From contig CAVUUF010000011.1 of assembly GCA_963744575.1 (NCBI GenBank), positions 1-64,000 on the forward strand: 64,000 nucleotides of DNA, given 5' to 3'. Each line of letters opens with the position of its first letter. The stretch's first letter is position 1. Source of the stretch: Palsa-504 sp963744575 (GTDB lineage: Bacteria; Actinomycetota; Actinomycetes; Streptosporangiales; Streptosporangiaceae). Position numbers and translations under genes: made by a program. Below, piece after piece: positions 1-8,859 of this stretch. The notes beneath the pieces were generated by a model. The model saw only the letters and a program-made list of their open reading frames with translations, was not told where the DNA came from and made no database searches.

Positions 1-488
1 AGCAGGAAACTGAAGACCCCTGCCAGCATCAGGCGCTGGCGGTGATGCCAGCGCCGACGGCACCGCGTGATCCTATTCGCATAGCGGGTTGACTGCGGAT
101 TCCACCCGGGTGCGTCGACTACCTTCGCGATCGATCGGGAAGGCAGAGGCTCACGGGCCTCGACCGCGAGCGGGTCCCAGACACCGGCGAAGTTATCCAT
201 CCGGGCCGGGCGGCCGGTTTGCAGTATCAAACTGCTGATGTTCTTTCCTGCCACGGGTGGCGGACCAAACAGCGAACACTTCGCGGAATAAGCCCGGGCA
301 ACAGCAGGCCCTTCTCGAACGAGAGCACCATGCCGGGGATAGACCAGGATGGAGTATTCCGTCGGGTAGGCCGGCCCACGCTCCCTCCCGCCTCAACGTA
401 GTGGCGCACTGGGGTCTTGCGGCAAGACCCCAGCGGTGGTGCACAGTCTCAGACTGAACCACAGGCGACGGAAGCGAAGGAGTGGCGA
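1..488. other. No gene recognised; contains a perfect hairpin
   Basis: Short open frames exist on both strands here but none resembles a known family, has a ribosome binding site worth naming, or looks better than its antisense shadows. The only clear structure is an 11-bp inverted repeat at 409-433 listed separately. The stretch may hold the upstream end of a gene lying outside the window. Confidence 0.5.
409..433. terminator. Perfect 11-bp hairpin, possible terminator or leader structure
   Basis: Arms 409-419 (CTGGGGTCTTG) and 423-433 are perfectly complementary with a 3-nt loop (CGG). It lies 55 nt upstream of the flavin monooxygenase start. There is no U-run on either side, so it is not a classical intrinsic terminator, though actinobacterial terminators often lack one. 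It could also be a leader structure or end of a mobile element. Confidence 0.4.
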
Positions 489-1937
489 ATGGCCAGACAT
501 GCGGTGGTGATCGCCGGCGGAGGCCCGGCAGGAATGATGCTGGCGGCTGAGCTGGCCCTGGCCCAGGTCGATGTCGTCATCGTTGAACGACGCGCCACTC
601 CGGATCCCGACCGCTCACGCGCCGGCGGTCTGCACGCGCGCACCATCGAAGTGCTCGATCAGCGCGGCGTCGCCGATCGGTTTCTCGAGGAGGGGAAGGC
701 GATGCAGATCCAGGGATTCGGCCGGATCCCCTTGGACATCAGTGATTTCCCATCCCGCCGCAACTACGGGCTCGCCCTCCCGCAGATTCAGACCGAGCGC
801 CTGCTGGCTACGTGGGTCCAAGAGCTCGGGGTGCCGACCACGCGCGAACGTGAGGTGACGGGGTTCACCCAGGACGATACCGGCGTCGACGTCGCGCTGT
901 CCGATGGCACGTCGATCCGGGCGGACTATCTGGTCGGGTGCGACGGGGGCCGCAGTGTGATCCGGAAGGCGGCCGGTATCGAGTTCACCGGGTGGGATCC
1001 ATCGACGAGCTGGCTCATGGCCGAGGTCGAGATGGCCGGGAAGCCGGAGTTCGGCCTGCGTCCGGGCGGTGGGATCGGGCCGGCCGAGGGCGGAGACCGG
1101 ATTCGGGTCGTCCTGACCGAACGCCAGGTCGAGCACACCAGCGAGCCCACCCTGCAGGACGTCAGCGAGGCACTCATCGCCGCCGACGGGACGGACTACG
1201 GCGTGCACAGCCTGAGCCAGGCTTCCCGTTTTACGGACAACACCCGGCAGGCGGCGTCGTATCGCAAGGGGCGCATCCTTCTGGCGGGCGATGCCGCACA
1301 CGTGCATGCCCCGCTCGGTGGTCAAGGTCTCAACACCGGGGTCCAGGATGCCGTGAACCTGGGGTGGAAGCTGGCCCAGGTGGTCCAGAAGACATCACCC
1401 CAGAACCTGCTGGACACCTACCACGACGAACGTCATCCGGTCGGCGCCCGGGTGTTGCAGAACACCATGGCCCAAGTCGCACTGACCCGCCCCGGCGACC
1501 GTCACCAGGCCCTGCGCAACACCATGACCGAGCTACTCAGCATGGACGAGCCGCGTCAGAGTATCGCCGCCATGATGTCGGGTCTCGACATCCACTACGA
1601 CCTCGGACCGGGACATCCCCTGCTCGGACGACGCATGCCCGATCTGGACATCGCGACCGCCGGTGGCCCGTTCCGCGTCTATGAGCTCCTGCACGGCGCC
1701 GAGCCGGTGCTGCTCAACCTCGATCAGCCACGCGTCCTCGACATCACACCTTGGACTGACCGGGTCCAGCTGATCGATGCTGAATATGGCGGCCCGTGGG
1801 AGCTTCCGGTCCTGGGCTCAGTCAGCGCCCCGGTCGCCGTGGTGATCCGCCCTGACGGGTACGTCGCCTGGGTGGGAGATGGCACCGACACCGGATTGCG
1901 CGACGCCCTGACCACCTGGTTCGGAGGTGGAAACTGA
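489..1937 (+). CDS. FAD-dependent aromatic monooxygenase (class A, PheA/TfdB type)
   Basis: Predicted single-component flavin hydroxylase that uses NAD(P)H and O2 on an aromatic or polyketide-like substrate in the cytosol. The N-terminus shows the dinucleotide-binding GGGPAGMMLA (residues ~9-18), followed by a conserved VERR at the end of beta-2. The second FAD motif, GDAAHVHAPLGGQGLNTG, is near residues 270-290, and the last ~100 residues have the thioredoxin-like fold typical of the larger members. Length 482 aa is normal. I start at 489 because GAAGGAG (476-482) precedes this ATG by 6 nt; the open frame extends back to 417 without a good RBS. The set of motifs also matches rifampicin-monooxygenase-like enzymes, so antibiotic inactivation is a possibility; the substrate cannot be told. 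Its stop overlaps the start of a transposase remnant. Confidence 0.9.
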   Translation: MARHAVVIAGGGPAGMMLAAELALAQVDVVIVERRATPDPDRSRAGGLHARTIEVLDQRGVADRFLEEGKAMQIQGFGRIPLDISDFPSRRNYGLALPQIQTERLLATWVQELGVPTTREREVTGFTQDDTGVDVALSDGTSIRADYLVGCDGGRSVIRKAAGIEFTGWDPSTSWLMAEVEMAGKPEFGLRPGGGIGPAEGGDRIRVVLTERQVEHTSEPTLQDVSEALIAADGTDYGVHSLSQASRFTDNTRQAASYRKGRILLAGDAAHVHAPLGGQGLNTGVQDAVNLGWKLAQVVQKTSPQNLLDTYHDERHPVGARVLQNTMAQVALTRPGDRHQALRNTMTELLSMDEPRQSIAAMMSGLDIHYDLGPGHPLLGRRMPDLDIATAGGPFRVYELLHGAEPVLLNLDQPRVLDITPWTDRVQLIDAEYGGPWELPVLGSVSAPVAVVIRPDGYVAWVGDGTDTGLRDALTTWFGGGN

Positions 1938-2056
1938 TGGCTGCCGCGTACGCCGCCCACCCGGAGCGCTTCATTCGCGCGATCCCCCGGCCACCCGCGC
2001 TGCCAGCAGCCGTGTGGACCAACCCGCCAGCCACGGAGGTGGCCAAGATTCAATAA
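1937..2056 (+). pseudogene. C-terminal remnant of an IS3/IS481-type transposase
   Basis: A 39-codon frame beginning in an ATGA overlap with the monooxygenase stop. Its sequence (AAYAAHPERFIR, then PPALPAAVWTNPPA) matches, from memory, the tail of actinobacterial integrase-core (rve) transposases of the IS3/IS481 group, which commonly end in a HPERF...PP.P...WIN pattern. The catalytic DDE part is absent, so only the element's end is left. The following bases (around 2066-2090, TGTCTCATT...) may be the terminal repeat of the same element. Confidence 0.5.
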
Positions 2057-2344
2057 TTTCCGATGCGAGGTGTCTCATTGGGCTTGACAGGCGTCGGGTT
2101 GCTACAAGCGGTGGCTACAGAGTGAGGTGGTGCTCTGACCTGGCGATCCTTCCACATGACTGGTGATGGCCGGGTATCAGGGATCTGGTCAATGCCGTCT
2201 ACTTCAGCGCGGTCAGCAGGTGTCGTCTGATGAGTTTGTGATCCTTGTGGTCCCGCTGGTGTTGCACGGAGAGTGAGGACATGCCGGAGCGCCGGGCTGT
2301 CGCTCCGGGCGGCCGGCTCCACGGCAGGCGGGTGTTACCGGGGG
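2057..2344. other. Intergenic DNA between two transposase remnants
   Basis: No convincing gene on either strand. The stretch lies between the 3' remnant of an IS3/IS481-type transposase and the remnant of an IS4-type transposase and is probably made of element ends and non-coding debris. Confidence 0.5.
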
Positions 2345-2705
2345 TCAGGCGGTCAGGGGCTGGCAGAGGCTGATCTGGGCTGGCGCGGTGCGGGTGACCA
2401 GGCGCGGCCCGCCCGGCGGGAAGCCCGGCCGGGCCTTGGTCTTGCGGTCGCGGTGCCGGCAGCGGTCGACCTGGACGCGGCGGGCCAGGGCCAGGATGGC
2501 GTCCCGGTTGGCCGCGGTGAGAGCGGCGGGCAGGCTGGCAGTCGCGGCGCCTGCCCGGGCGGAGGCGATGACGGCCCGGCGGGCGGCGGTGAACGAGATC
2601 TCCCGCGGGCCGGGACGGCGACCGCCGCGGTGGCGCGGGCCAGCTCGACGGCGATCACCCGGGCGGCGTGCTCCTGGCGGACCAGGGGACGGTTGGAGTT
2701 GCAGG
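2345..2705 (-). pseudogene. C-terminal remnant of an IS4-type transposase
   Basis: The minus strand encodes the last ~110 residues of a DDE transposase: PREISFTAARRAVIASAR, then a basic RHRDRKTKAR segment and a C-terminal VTRTAPAQISL. This resembles the tail of actinobacterial IS4-family transposases, which end in a Lys/Arg-rich segment with a short conserved strand. The upstream part (EHAARVIAVELARATAAVAV, near 2610-2680) lies in a different frame, so there is a frameshift near 2605, and everything further upstream, including the catalytic core, is missing. It is not a copy of the IS4-like element at 11576-13308. Confidence 0.6.
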
Positions 2706-3026
2706 CTTAGATCGAGCAGCAACAGGCGGAGGCTCGTGTAATTCGGAAGTGCGATGCTGTCCAGTCTGTGGCCGGGATTCGGCGGGTTGTTCAGGCAGCG
2801 CGCCACGCTCGGGTATGAGGGTCTGCGGCCCGGGCTGTTCAAGTTCGCCGGGCTCGGGCGCCAGGGGCTCTACAGGCTCTTCAGGCAGCGCGCCGCGCTC
2901 AGGTACCAAGGTCTGCGGTCCGGGTTGCTCGGGAAACTCGCCGACCTCAGGCGCCAGAGACTGGGCGAGCTGGTCCTCGTACTCTTCGGTTTCGCCCTCG
3001 GCAGAGCCCATGTCGTCGTCAGTCAT
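2655..3026 (-). CDS. Small acidic, proline-rich repeat protein
   Basis: 123-aa protein of unknown function. Residues ~1-20 are strongly acidic (MTDDDMGSAEGETEEYEDQL). Residues ~30-85 hold two near-identical repeats: PGPQTLVPERGALPEEPVE and PGPQTLIPERGALPEQPAE, joined by a shorter Pro/Glu stretch. The composition suggests an unstructured, extended protein. Its ATG overlaps the stop of the upstream gene by 8 nt, so the two are probably translationally coupled. Its last ~17 codons run into the IS4 transposase remnant, so the natural C-terminus may have been replaced. No family is recognised. Its place next to a divergently transcribed XRE regulator suggests it belongs to an accessory or mobile-element module. 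Confidence 0.55.
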   Translation of the reverse strand: MTDDDMGSAEGETEEYEDQLAQSLAPEVGEFPEQPGPQTLVPERGALPEEPVEPLAPEPGELEQPGPQTLIPERGALPEQPAESRPQTGQHRTSELHEPPPVAARSKPATPTVPWSARSTPPG

Positions 3027-3408
3027 GCGTTAAGCCTACTAAGACGGCTATCGCTAGCTTCCAGGTGCTCATCGCCGCCGTCGTGGTCGGACACATTTCG
3101 GGCACATCACGTCGCGATCTGCCCAGAACCGATGAGAATTGCCGGTCCGCTTGTGCGTGGATGGCCAGGACGAGGGACACGACGCTGTCGTGGGCGGCGC
3201 GCTTGCGGCGGGTGGAGGCGGCGGCAGCGCGGGTGATGTCCGGCGGCGATGCGGGCGTGGCTTGAGGCTGTGGCCAGGACCAGAACTGCGCAGAGGGGAC
3301 GCCTGCCAGCCGGGCGGCCTTGTCGACCTGGGCCGGATCGGCGCGGCCGAGCTGAGACCGGATCACGCGCAGCGTCCCGCCTTTCGGGCCGCGGAAAACG
3401 GTGTGCAT
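3019..3408 (-). CDS. Conserved-looking hypothetical protein
   Basis: 129-aa protein of unknown function. The ATG at 3408 is chosen over upstream codons because GAGGGG precedes it by 7 nt. The N-terminus (MHTVFRGPKGGTLRVIRSQL) is followed by a helical segment ADPAQVDKAARLAGV and a basic middle part (RRKRAAHD); there is no signal peptide, and only a short hydrophobic C-terminal segment (LAIAVLVGL) which could be a weak membrane helix. The stop codon lies inside the start region of the acidic repeat gene (8-nt overlap). Divergent from the XRE regulator at 3606, which is the likely controller. Confidence 0.5.
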   Translation of the reverse strand: MHTVFRGPKGGTLRVIRSQLGRADPAQVDKAARLAGVPSAQFWSWPQPQATPASPPDITRAAAASTRRKRAAHDSVVSLVLAIHAQADRQFSSVLGRSRRDVPEMCPTTTAAMSTWKLAIAVLVGLTHD

Positions 3409-3514
3409 GTGATTTCCCCTCGCTGCGTGAACTCCACGCGAGCAGCTGGGCCACGAACTCCCGGCAGGTGGGGTGGACGCCTGCGAAGTCATGGCCGTTG
3501 ATCGGTTCCGGCAA
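3107..3514 (-). CDS. Possible leader ORF with TTG start, probably frameshifted
   Basis: A TTG at 3514 preceded by GGAG (9-nt spacing) opens a frame beginning MPEPINGHDFAGVHPTCREF, which looks like real protein. After ~25 codons the frame enters Arg-rich sequence typical of a wrong frame, and covers the gene at 3019-3408. A neighbouring frame (VEFTQRGEITC) would end naturally just inside the downstream gene. The likely truth is a ~50-codon gene with one frameshift near 3435. No family is recognised. Confidence 0.3.
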   Translation of the reverse strand: MPEPINGHDFAGVHPTCREFVAQLLAWSSRSEGKSHAHRFPRPERRDAARDPVSARPRRSGPGRQGRPAGRRPLCAVLVLATASSHARIAAGHHPRCRRLHPPQARRPRQRRVPRPGHPRTSGPAILIGSGQIAT

Positions 3515-3584
3515 TGTTCTGACTCCTATCTGGCGTTACCGGCGACTCTCCTATAGCGTAGACCATGTTATGATGTGATCGGTG

Positions 3585-3599
3585 ACTCCATTTTGGAGT
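3585..3599. promoter_or_regulatory. Palindrome overlapping RBS of the XRE gene, with -10-like box upstream
   Basis: ACTCCA (3585-3590), TTT, TGGAGT (3594-3599) form a perfect 6-bp dyad whose right arm is the Shine-Dalgarno of the regulator gene. A TATGAT hexamer at 3569-3574 is a plausible -10 box. A dyad at this place fits either an operator for autoregulation by the encoded XRE protein or an RNA hairpin hiding the RBS. The region also contains the start of the divergent operon. Confidence 0.4.
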
Positions 3600-3605
3600 G
3601 AGGCG

Positions 3606-4394
3606 ATGGCCGCTCGCGAAGACCGGTACCAGGATATCGACCAGAACATCGCGGCGAACCTGCGCACCTACCGGGAGGCCGGCAGCATTAGCCAGGACGA
3701 GCTAGCCCGGCGGATGGCGGACCGCGGCTTCGGGTTCAGCCAGGCGACCATCTGGAAGATCGAACGCGGGCAGCGCCCCGTCCGGGCGAGCGAGCTCGTC
3801 GCGCTGGCCGATTCCCTCGAAGTCATGCTCGCTACGAGCCTGACGGACAAGCCTGACACGGCCCGGCATCAGGTCCAGCTGGAGCAGGCCAACCGGAAAG
3901 CCCACCATGCTTACGGGACACTGAAGGAGGCGGCAGCCGGCTACCTCGACGCCCAGGTCGAGCTGGTTGTCGCGGCCCGCCAGGCCCAGGACGCTGGCCT
4001 GGCCGTGACCGAACTGCACACCTCGTGGCTCGATACCCCGCCCGAAGAGGCAGTGATCCAGGCGCGGGTGGAGGCAGACCAGGACGCGGCCCGCTCCGAG
4101 CAGGTCACCAACACGGTCAACACGATCTTGGACGCCCTCCGCAGCAACGGCTACGAACCGGCCCTTCGCATCGAAGACGTCGAAGTTCACGGCGGCGGAC
4201 CCGTCCCCGTCCGGACTCCCGTACAGCCGACCGCACCGCGGACATCCGGGCAGAGAACCCCGCCAGCCAGGCGTAATCAAACGTCAACAGCATGCCAGAG
4301 AAGTGCAGCAGCAAACTGCAGCAACCGCACCGGTCAACAGCGACTTGAGCTGCCTGGTAAAGACTTTCTGACCTTTACCAACGACCGTCAATGA
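3606..4394 (+). CDS. XRE-family helix-turn-helix regulator
   Basis: 262-aa DNA-binding protein. Residues ~10-70 form a Cro/C1-type HTH: NLRTYREAGSISQDELARRM, then FSQATIWKIERGQRPVRAS as recognition helix and following turn. Residues ~90-200 are helical and rich in Ala/Glu/Gln (dimerisation or effector part), and the last ~60 residues are Pro/Thr/Asn-rich and probably unstructured. The ATG at 3606 follows GGAGTGAGG. It is divergent from the small operon at 3019-3514 and probably represses both itself and that operon through the 3585-3599 dyad. Such regulators are common on integrative elements, which fits the transposase remnants and tRNA fragment nearby. Confidence 0.8.
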   Translation: MAAREDRYQDIDQNIAANLRTYREAGSISQDELARRMADRGFGFSQATIWKIERGQRPVRASELVALADSLEVMLATSLTDKPDTARHQVQLEQANRKAHHAYGTLKEAAAGYLDAQVELVVAARQAQDAGLAVTELHTSWLDTPPEEAVIQARVEADQDAARSEQVTNTVNTILDALRSNGYEPALRIEDVEVHGGGPVPVRTPVQPTAPRTSGQRTPPARRNQTSTACQRSAAANCSNRTGQQRLELPGKDFLTFTNDRQ

Positions 4395-4681
4395 CCGTTA
4401 TGCGAGTAGTTCACACCGAGGAGACCACACCGCTTCCTCCGCTCTCAGGTCCGGCCCTGCATGTACGAGGTGGAGGCTCGTGCTGCTGAACTTGCGGCCA
4501 GCGACTTCGAGCCGTTCCCTGCCGTCAGAGCTCAGAGCGCCCGCAGCGACCTGGAGATGTTGACAGCAGACGGTCGACAGCTCATGGCTACCAGTAGCGG
4601 ATCCAGGCTTTGCCGTGGCCGCAGGGACCGTGACCCTAACTGGGCTCCGACCCGTGCCAGTGGATATAGCAGTAAGGAGCA
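4395..4681. other. Intergenic, no gene recognised
   Basis: Open frames on both strands are short and unlike known proteins. The region may carry the promoter of the membrane-anchored protein that follows; AAGGAG at 4674-4679 is the nearest SD-like sequence. Confidence 0.4.
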
Positions 4682-4738
4682 TTGCAGTTTGGGAGGAGGA
4701 GTTCCGGGCAACCGAGGGGAACTGACTGCGAGGAAGAC

Positions 4739-5167
4739 GTGAACCCATTGATCTGCATCCGGGGCTCAGCCTCCCCCGGGCACAGCTACCCGATGACTCC
4801 CCTGTACGTGAGGAACACGGGGGATTCCCCAGTGGAGGTCACGTTCTCGGCCAATCCGGCGGATGCCATGACGTGGCTGAAAGTCTCCCCGGTAGAAATC
4901 CTCCCCGGGGAATCTGCGAGCATCCCCCTGACCCTGGTGGTCCCATCGAACGCAGGTCCCGGGGAAGACTACGTGATCCTGACTGCGGGGGGGAGCCACT
5001 TCGACGTTAGGTTCAGCGTCGGGGTCCCCCCTCCTCGCGAGTGCCTCGCGGCAGGATATAAACCCCTCCCGGGAACCAGCCCCTTGGTGTTCTTGTGGCT
5101 GATCGTTCTCGTGGTGATCATCCTCGTGGCCTTCTGGGTACGGAGGAGGCTGGCAGGGAGACTGTGA
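4739..5167 (+). CDS. Surface protein with NEW3-like beta-domain and C-terminal membrane anchor
   Basis: About 142 aa. The first ~95 residues form a beta-sandwich-like domain with the pattern TPLYVRNTGDSPVEVTFS and LPGESASIPLTLVVP, close to the NPCBM-associated NEW3 / Ig-like domains that usually lie outside the cell. The end holds LPGTS, then a ~20-residue hydrophobic helix (FLWLIVLVVIILVAFWV) and RRRLAGRL, the layout of a sortase signal but with S in place of the G of LPxTG. The start is uncertain: GTG 4739 follows AGGAAG closely, while a TTG at 4682 follows AAGGAG. No signal peptide is evident from either start, which leaves the topology open. Function unknown. Confidence 0.5.
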   Translation: MNPLICIRGSASPGHSYPMTPLYVRNTGDSPVEVTFSANPADAMTWLKVSPVEILPGESASIPLTLVVPSNAGPGEDYVILTAGGSHFDVRFSVGVPPPRECLAAGYKPLPGTSPLVFLWLIVLVVIILVAFWVRRRLAGRL

Positions 5168-5369
5168 ACTCCTTACGCGCGAAGGGTTTTGGGTGCGGCT
5201 CTTCTGGGGTGATGCATTGTGAAGAGCTTTAGCGTGGTCAGTGGCCTGTGTCCGGTTTGCTCGTGTCGGTGCGTGTGTAAAGGGCTCCTTCCCGTTACGT
5301 TCCTGGTTGTCTCAAGACCGGAACGAAAGGAAGCATCATAGTGACAGACCGCCTGACCTGCAATTTCTC
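5168..5369. other. Intergenic
   Basis: No coding signal recognised between the anchored protein and the tRNA fragment. Confidence 0.4.
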
Positions 5370-5415
<46 letters not shown>

Positions 5416-5647
5416 AGATCCTTGCCATCGCGAGACGTGGCTGCCTGTAGCTAGATACCTGGTCGTCGACGGATGTCGAACGCTCCGGTGAGCTCTGTGT
5501 GGCCCGGCGTGGGCCGATATGGCTCCCCACTTGGCTTCCCAACGACTGGGTGCTGGTGAATATCCCTGCCGTGGCGTAGACGCCGGTGACAGGCATGCCA
5601 GACGCGCCTTCGGCAGGTGAGCGGGTGGCGGGTAGGCCGGTGGCGGT

Positions 5648-5908
5648 TCAGGCGGGTCCGGGTCCTGTCGTTCCGGTTACCTGGCGGAGCAGCCCGAGCA
5701 CCTCGGTGTCGAGCCGCTGGGCGACCTCGGAGGTGGTTACATCGTGGTAGGGGGCGATCGCGCTGGCGACCGAGTCGTAGGCCACGCGGGTCCCTCCTTC
5801 CCGCGTTTCCTCGATCAGGATGGTGACCGGTGCGTACGACCCGGCGTCGGCCACGTGCCGGGTCATCTCGCCCATGGTGACCGGGTTGCCGGCGATTAGA
5901 TGACATGC
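5648..5908 (-). pseudogene. C-terminal fragment of a DUF302-family protein
   Basis: The last ~85 codons look like DUF302: LIAGNPVTMGEMTRHVADAG, then YAPVTILIEE and AYDSVASAIAPY, as in the small proteins whose DUF302 domain binds or degrades small ligands (exact role unknown in the family). The N-terminal half is missing; upstream sequence changes abruptly at about 5908 and then runs into the IS110 element. The frame is intact from there to the stop at 5648. Confidence 0.5.
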
Positions 5909-6041
5909 ATCGGGCCGGACTGAGCTGAGGCCGCGGCCGGGTGCCGGGAGACCTCCCCAGCTCAGACGCGTGTCACGATGGACCGCGTAGGCAATTCGCA
6001 TGGGGCGCATGTGCCCCTTTTCGGAGCTTGAGGAGGTCCCG

Positions 6042-7085
6042 ATGCCCATCGTAGGCGGGCTGGATATCCACCGGAAGCAGATCACCTTCGACTACCTCGA
6101 CACCGGCACCGGGCAGGTGCGGCGCGGCCAGATCGCCCCGGCTGACCGGGCGCACTGCGGGCCTGGCTGGCGCGGTTCGCCGGCCGTGAGGATGTCGCGT
6201 TCGCGGTCGAGGGGTGCGCCGGGTGGCGGTATGTCGCAGAGGAGCTGGCGCGGCCGGCGCCACGGCGCATCTGGCCGAGCCAGCCGACACCGCCTTTGCC
6301 CGCGGCCGCAAAAGGCACGCCAAGACCGATAAAACCGACTCCCGGCACCTGCGGATGCTGCTGGCGAGGGCCGGCTCCGGAGTGCTGGATCCCGCCCGGG
6401 CACATCCTGGAATGCCGGGCGTTGCTGGAGACCTACAATGATCTGCGCCGCGAGCACACGGCCTGGGTTCAGCGCATCCACGCGGTGCTGTTCCACCAGG
6501 GCGCCCCGGCCCTGGGCGAGGGCACGCTGCGCACCGAGCAGGGAGTAGCCGCCTGCGGGAGGCCGCGGCCGCGATCTGTCCCCGGCCGGGCAGCTGCAGG
6601 TCGCCACCGCCTGGAGGTGCTCGAGGCGCTGGAGGCCCGGATGCACGTGGTGCGGCACCAGCTGACTGGACGCCGCCCGGCACCTGACCGGCGCCAAGGG
6701 CTGGCCGCGCGGCTGTACGGGGTCGGGCCGTTCGCCGCGCTGGCGCTGACCTGCTGGCTGGCCGGGGAGGGCCGGTTCTCCTCCTCCCGCCAGGCGGTCC
6801 GGTTCGCCGGGCTGGACATCACCGTCTCCTCCTCGGACCGCAAAGGACCACCCGGGCGGCTGTCCCGGCAAGGACCGCCCGTGCTGCGCTGGGCAGTGTA
6901 TGAGGCCGGCAAGACGCACGCCCGCTCCTCGGCCCCGGACCACGACTACTACGCCGCGGTCAAGGACCGCAAGAACAGCAAACGGGCCGCCTGTCCGAGG
7001 CCCGCAAGATCCTCCGGCAGGCCTGCCACATCCTGGCCGAGCTCGGCGACGACGCGCTCGCCCGCGTGACCACCCGCCATGGTGA
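6042..7085 (+). pseudogene. IS110-family transposase, multiply frameshifted
   Basis: Starts well (MPIVGGLDIHRKQITFDYLD, the DEDD transposase first Asp region) after GAGGAGG, but the frame breaks after ~45 codons. The rest is spread over other plus frames: AEPADTAFARGRKRHAKTDK near 6270-6340 (with the conserved KTD), LLETYNDLRREHTAWVQRIH near 6425-6480, and the C-terminal Tnp-20 helix-hairpin region LYGVGPFAALALTCWLAGEG and FAGLDITVSSSDRKG near 6715-6850. At least four frameshifts are needed to read it, so it is dead. It lies directly next to the broken DUF302 gene. Confidence 0.75.
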
Positions 7086-7551
7086 CCAGCACGTGACCGC
7101 CGCCCCTGGGTCCGCAGCGGCCTCACTCACTGATGGGGACCACCGCGGCCAGCTCCCGCCAAGCCGCTGTCAGCCGCTGCTGCCTGCACGGGCCAGGCGG
7201 ACGGCCTGATTAGAAATCATGCGCCGCTGGCGCTGCCGTGGGATTCGAAAATCGGGCCCCTGCCGATCGTGTATGCGCGGATCGCAGGTGGCTGGGGTCT
7301 TCGGGGGTGGCCGGCTGGCGGCGGGCTGGGCGGAAGGTGCACAGTTGTGCTGGCGCGCCGTCCGTCGTCACCGATTAGCCATGGACCGTTCGAGGCCGTT
7401 GATTAGATTGCTGCCGGAGCCCTATGCCGGGTAACCCCCGTTGCTGCTGCGTGCGCGTGTGTCAGTCTCCTGTACTGATCCGGGGCTCTGGCGGGCGGCG
7501 CGCCTGTTCCCATCCGCATGGGGGATGCCGCTGCAGGAGGTGGCCAGGCGC
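7086..7551. other. Spacer between two IS110-group transposase relics
   Basis: No gene recognised. The stretch probably contains the 3' end of the first and the 5' non-coding end of the second element. IS110-group elements lack clear terminal inverted repeats, so boundaries cannot be placed by eye. Confidence 0.4.
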
Positions 7552-8859
7552 ATGAAAGTGATGTACGAACACGTCGCGGGGATCGACGTGCACAAGGAGA
7601 TGATCAAGGTCGCGATCCGGTCCCCGGGCGAGAAGCCATGGACCCGCAAGACCGAGATCCTGGAGTACCGGACGTTTTACGGGGTGCTCCAGGCGATGGC
7701 CCGCGACCTGCGCAAGCGGGGCGTGACGCACGTGGTGATGGAGGCGTCCGGGGTGTACACCGAGCCGGTGTACTACGCGCTGTGCGAGCAGGACTTCGAG
7801 CAGGTGGCGGTGATCAACCTGGCGCACGCCAAGGCGCTGCGCGGCCACAAGACCGACGCGAAAGACTGCGCACGGCTGGCGGAGTTGTTCGAGTGCGGGC
7901 TGCTGCGCGGGTCCTACATCCCGGCGCCGGAGCTGAAGGAGGTGCGGGACCTGACCCGGTACAGGATGAAGACGGTCCAGGCCCGCACCTCGGAGATCCA
8001 GCGGCTGGACAAGGCGCTGGAATGGGCCGGCATCAAGCTCGGCTCGGTTGCCAGCAGCATAACCGGGGTGTCGGCCACCGCGATGATCGAGGCGCTGATC
8101 GACGGGGAACGCCGCGGCGCCGTGCTGGCGGACCTGGCCAAAGGCCGGATGCGGGAAGCGGGGAAGCTGGCCGACCTGTCGATGGCCCTGACCGGCCGGT
8201 TCACCGAGCACCACGCGCTGCTGTGCCGCCTGCACCACGACCGCATCGCCGGCTTTGACGCCGCGGTCGCCGGGCTGGATGAGCGGATCGCGGGCAAGGT
8301 GACCCGCTGGCAGCGCGAGGCGGGCCTGCTCACGTCCGTCCCGGCTTCGGCGAGGTAGTGGCGCAGGCGTGGCTGGGCGAGATCGGCCCGGCCCCGCACC
8401 GGCACTTCGCCAGCTGCGAGAAGCTGGCCTCCTGGGTCACGCTGTGCCCGGGGAACAACATCAGCGCCCGCAAGCGTAAGCACGGCCGGACCGGCGACGC
8501 CGGCACCTACATCAAAGCCGATGCTGGTGCAGGCCGCCTGGGCCGCCATCCGGGTCCGCGGACGGCTGCAGGCCCGGTACAACCGGCTGGTCCGCCGGTT
8601 CGGCGGGGACAAGAACCCGGCCGCGCGGAAGAAGGCGATTGTCGCGATCGCGCACACCCTGCTCAAGATCGCCTACCAGGTGCTCAAGAGCGGGACGCCG
8701 TACCAGGAGCTGGGCGCCGACTTCTACACCCGCCGCGAATCCCCGGAGCAAAAGCAGGCCTGGCTGGAGCGCCAGCTGCAAAAGCTTCACCCCGGCTGCG
8801 CCGTCACCGTCACCATCAGCCCGCCGGAGGCCGCCTTACCACCATCACCCGCCGCTTAA
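7552..8859 (+). pseudogene. IS110/IS1111-family transposase with two frameshifts
   Basis: The first ~265 codons are intact: AGIDVHKEMIKVAIRSPG (RuvC-like DEDD domain), VVMEASGVYTEPVYY, then RGHKTDAKDCARLAELFECG. Near 8340 one base is missing (the motif LLTSVPGFGE is broken, giving a premature stop at 8358). The next piece (WLGEIGPAPHRHF, SWVTLCPGNNISARKRKHGR) continues in a second frame to ~8518, and the last piece (LVQAAWAAIRVRGRLQARYN to the stop at 8859) in the third. It is therefore inactive as written. Start ATG 7552 follows GGAGG by ~11 nt; ATG 7561 is an alternative. Confidence 0.8.
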
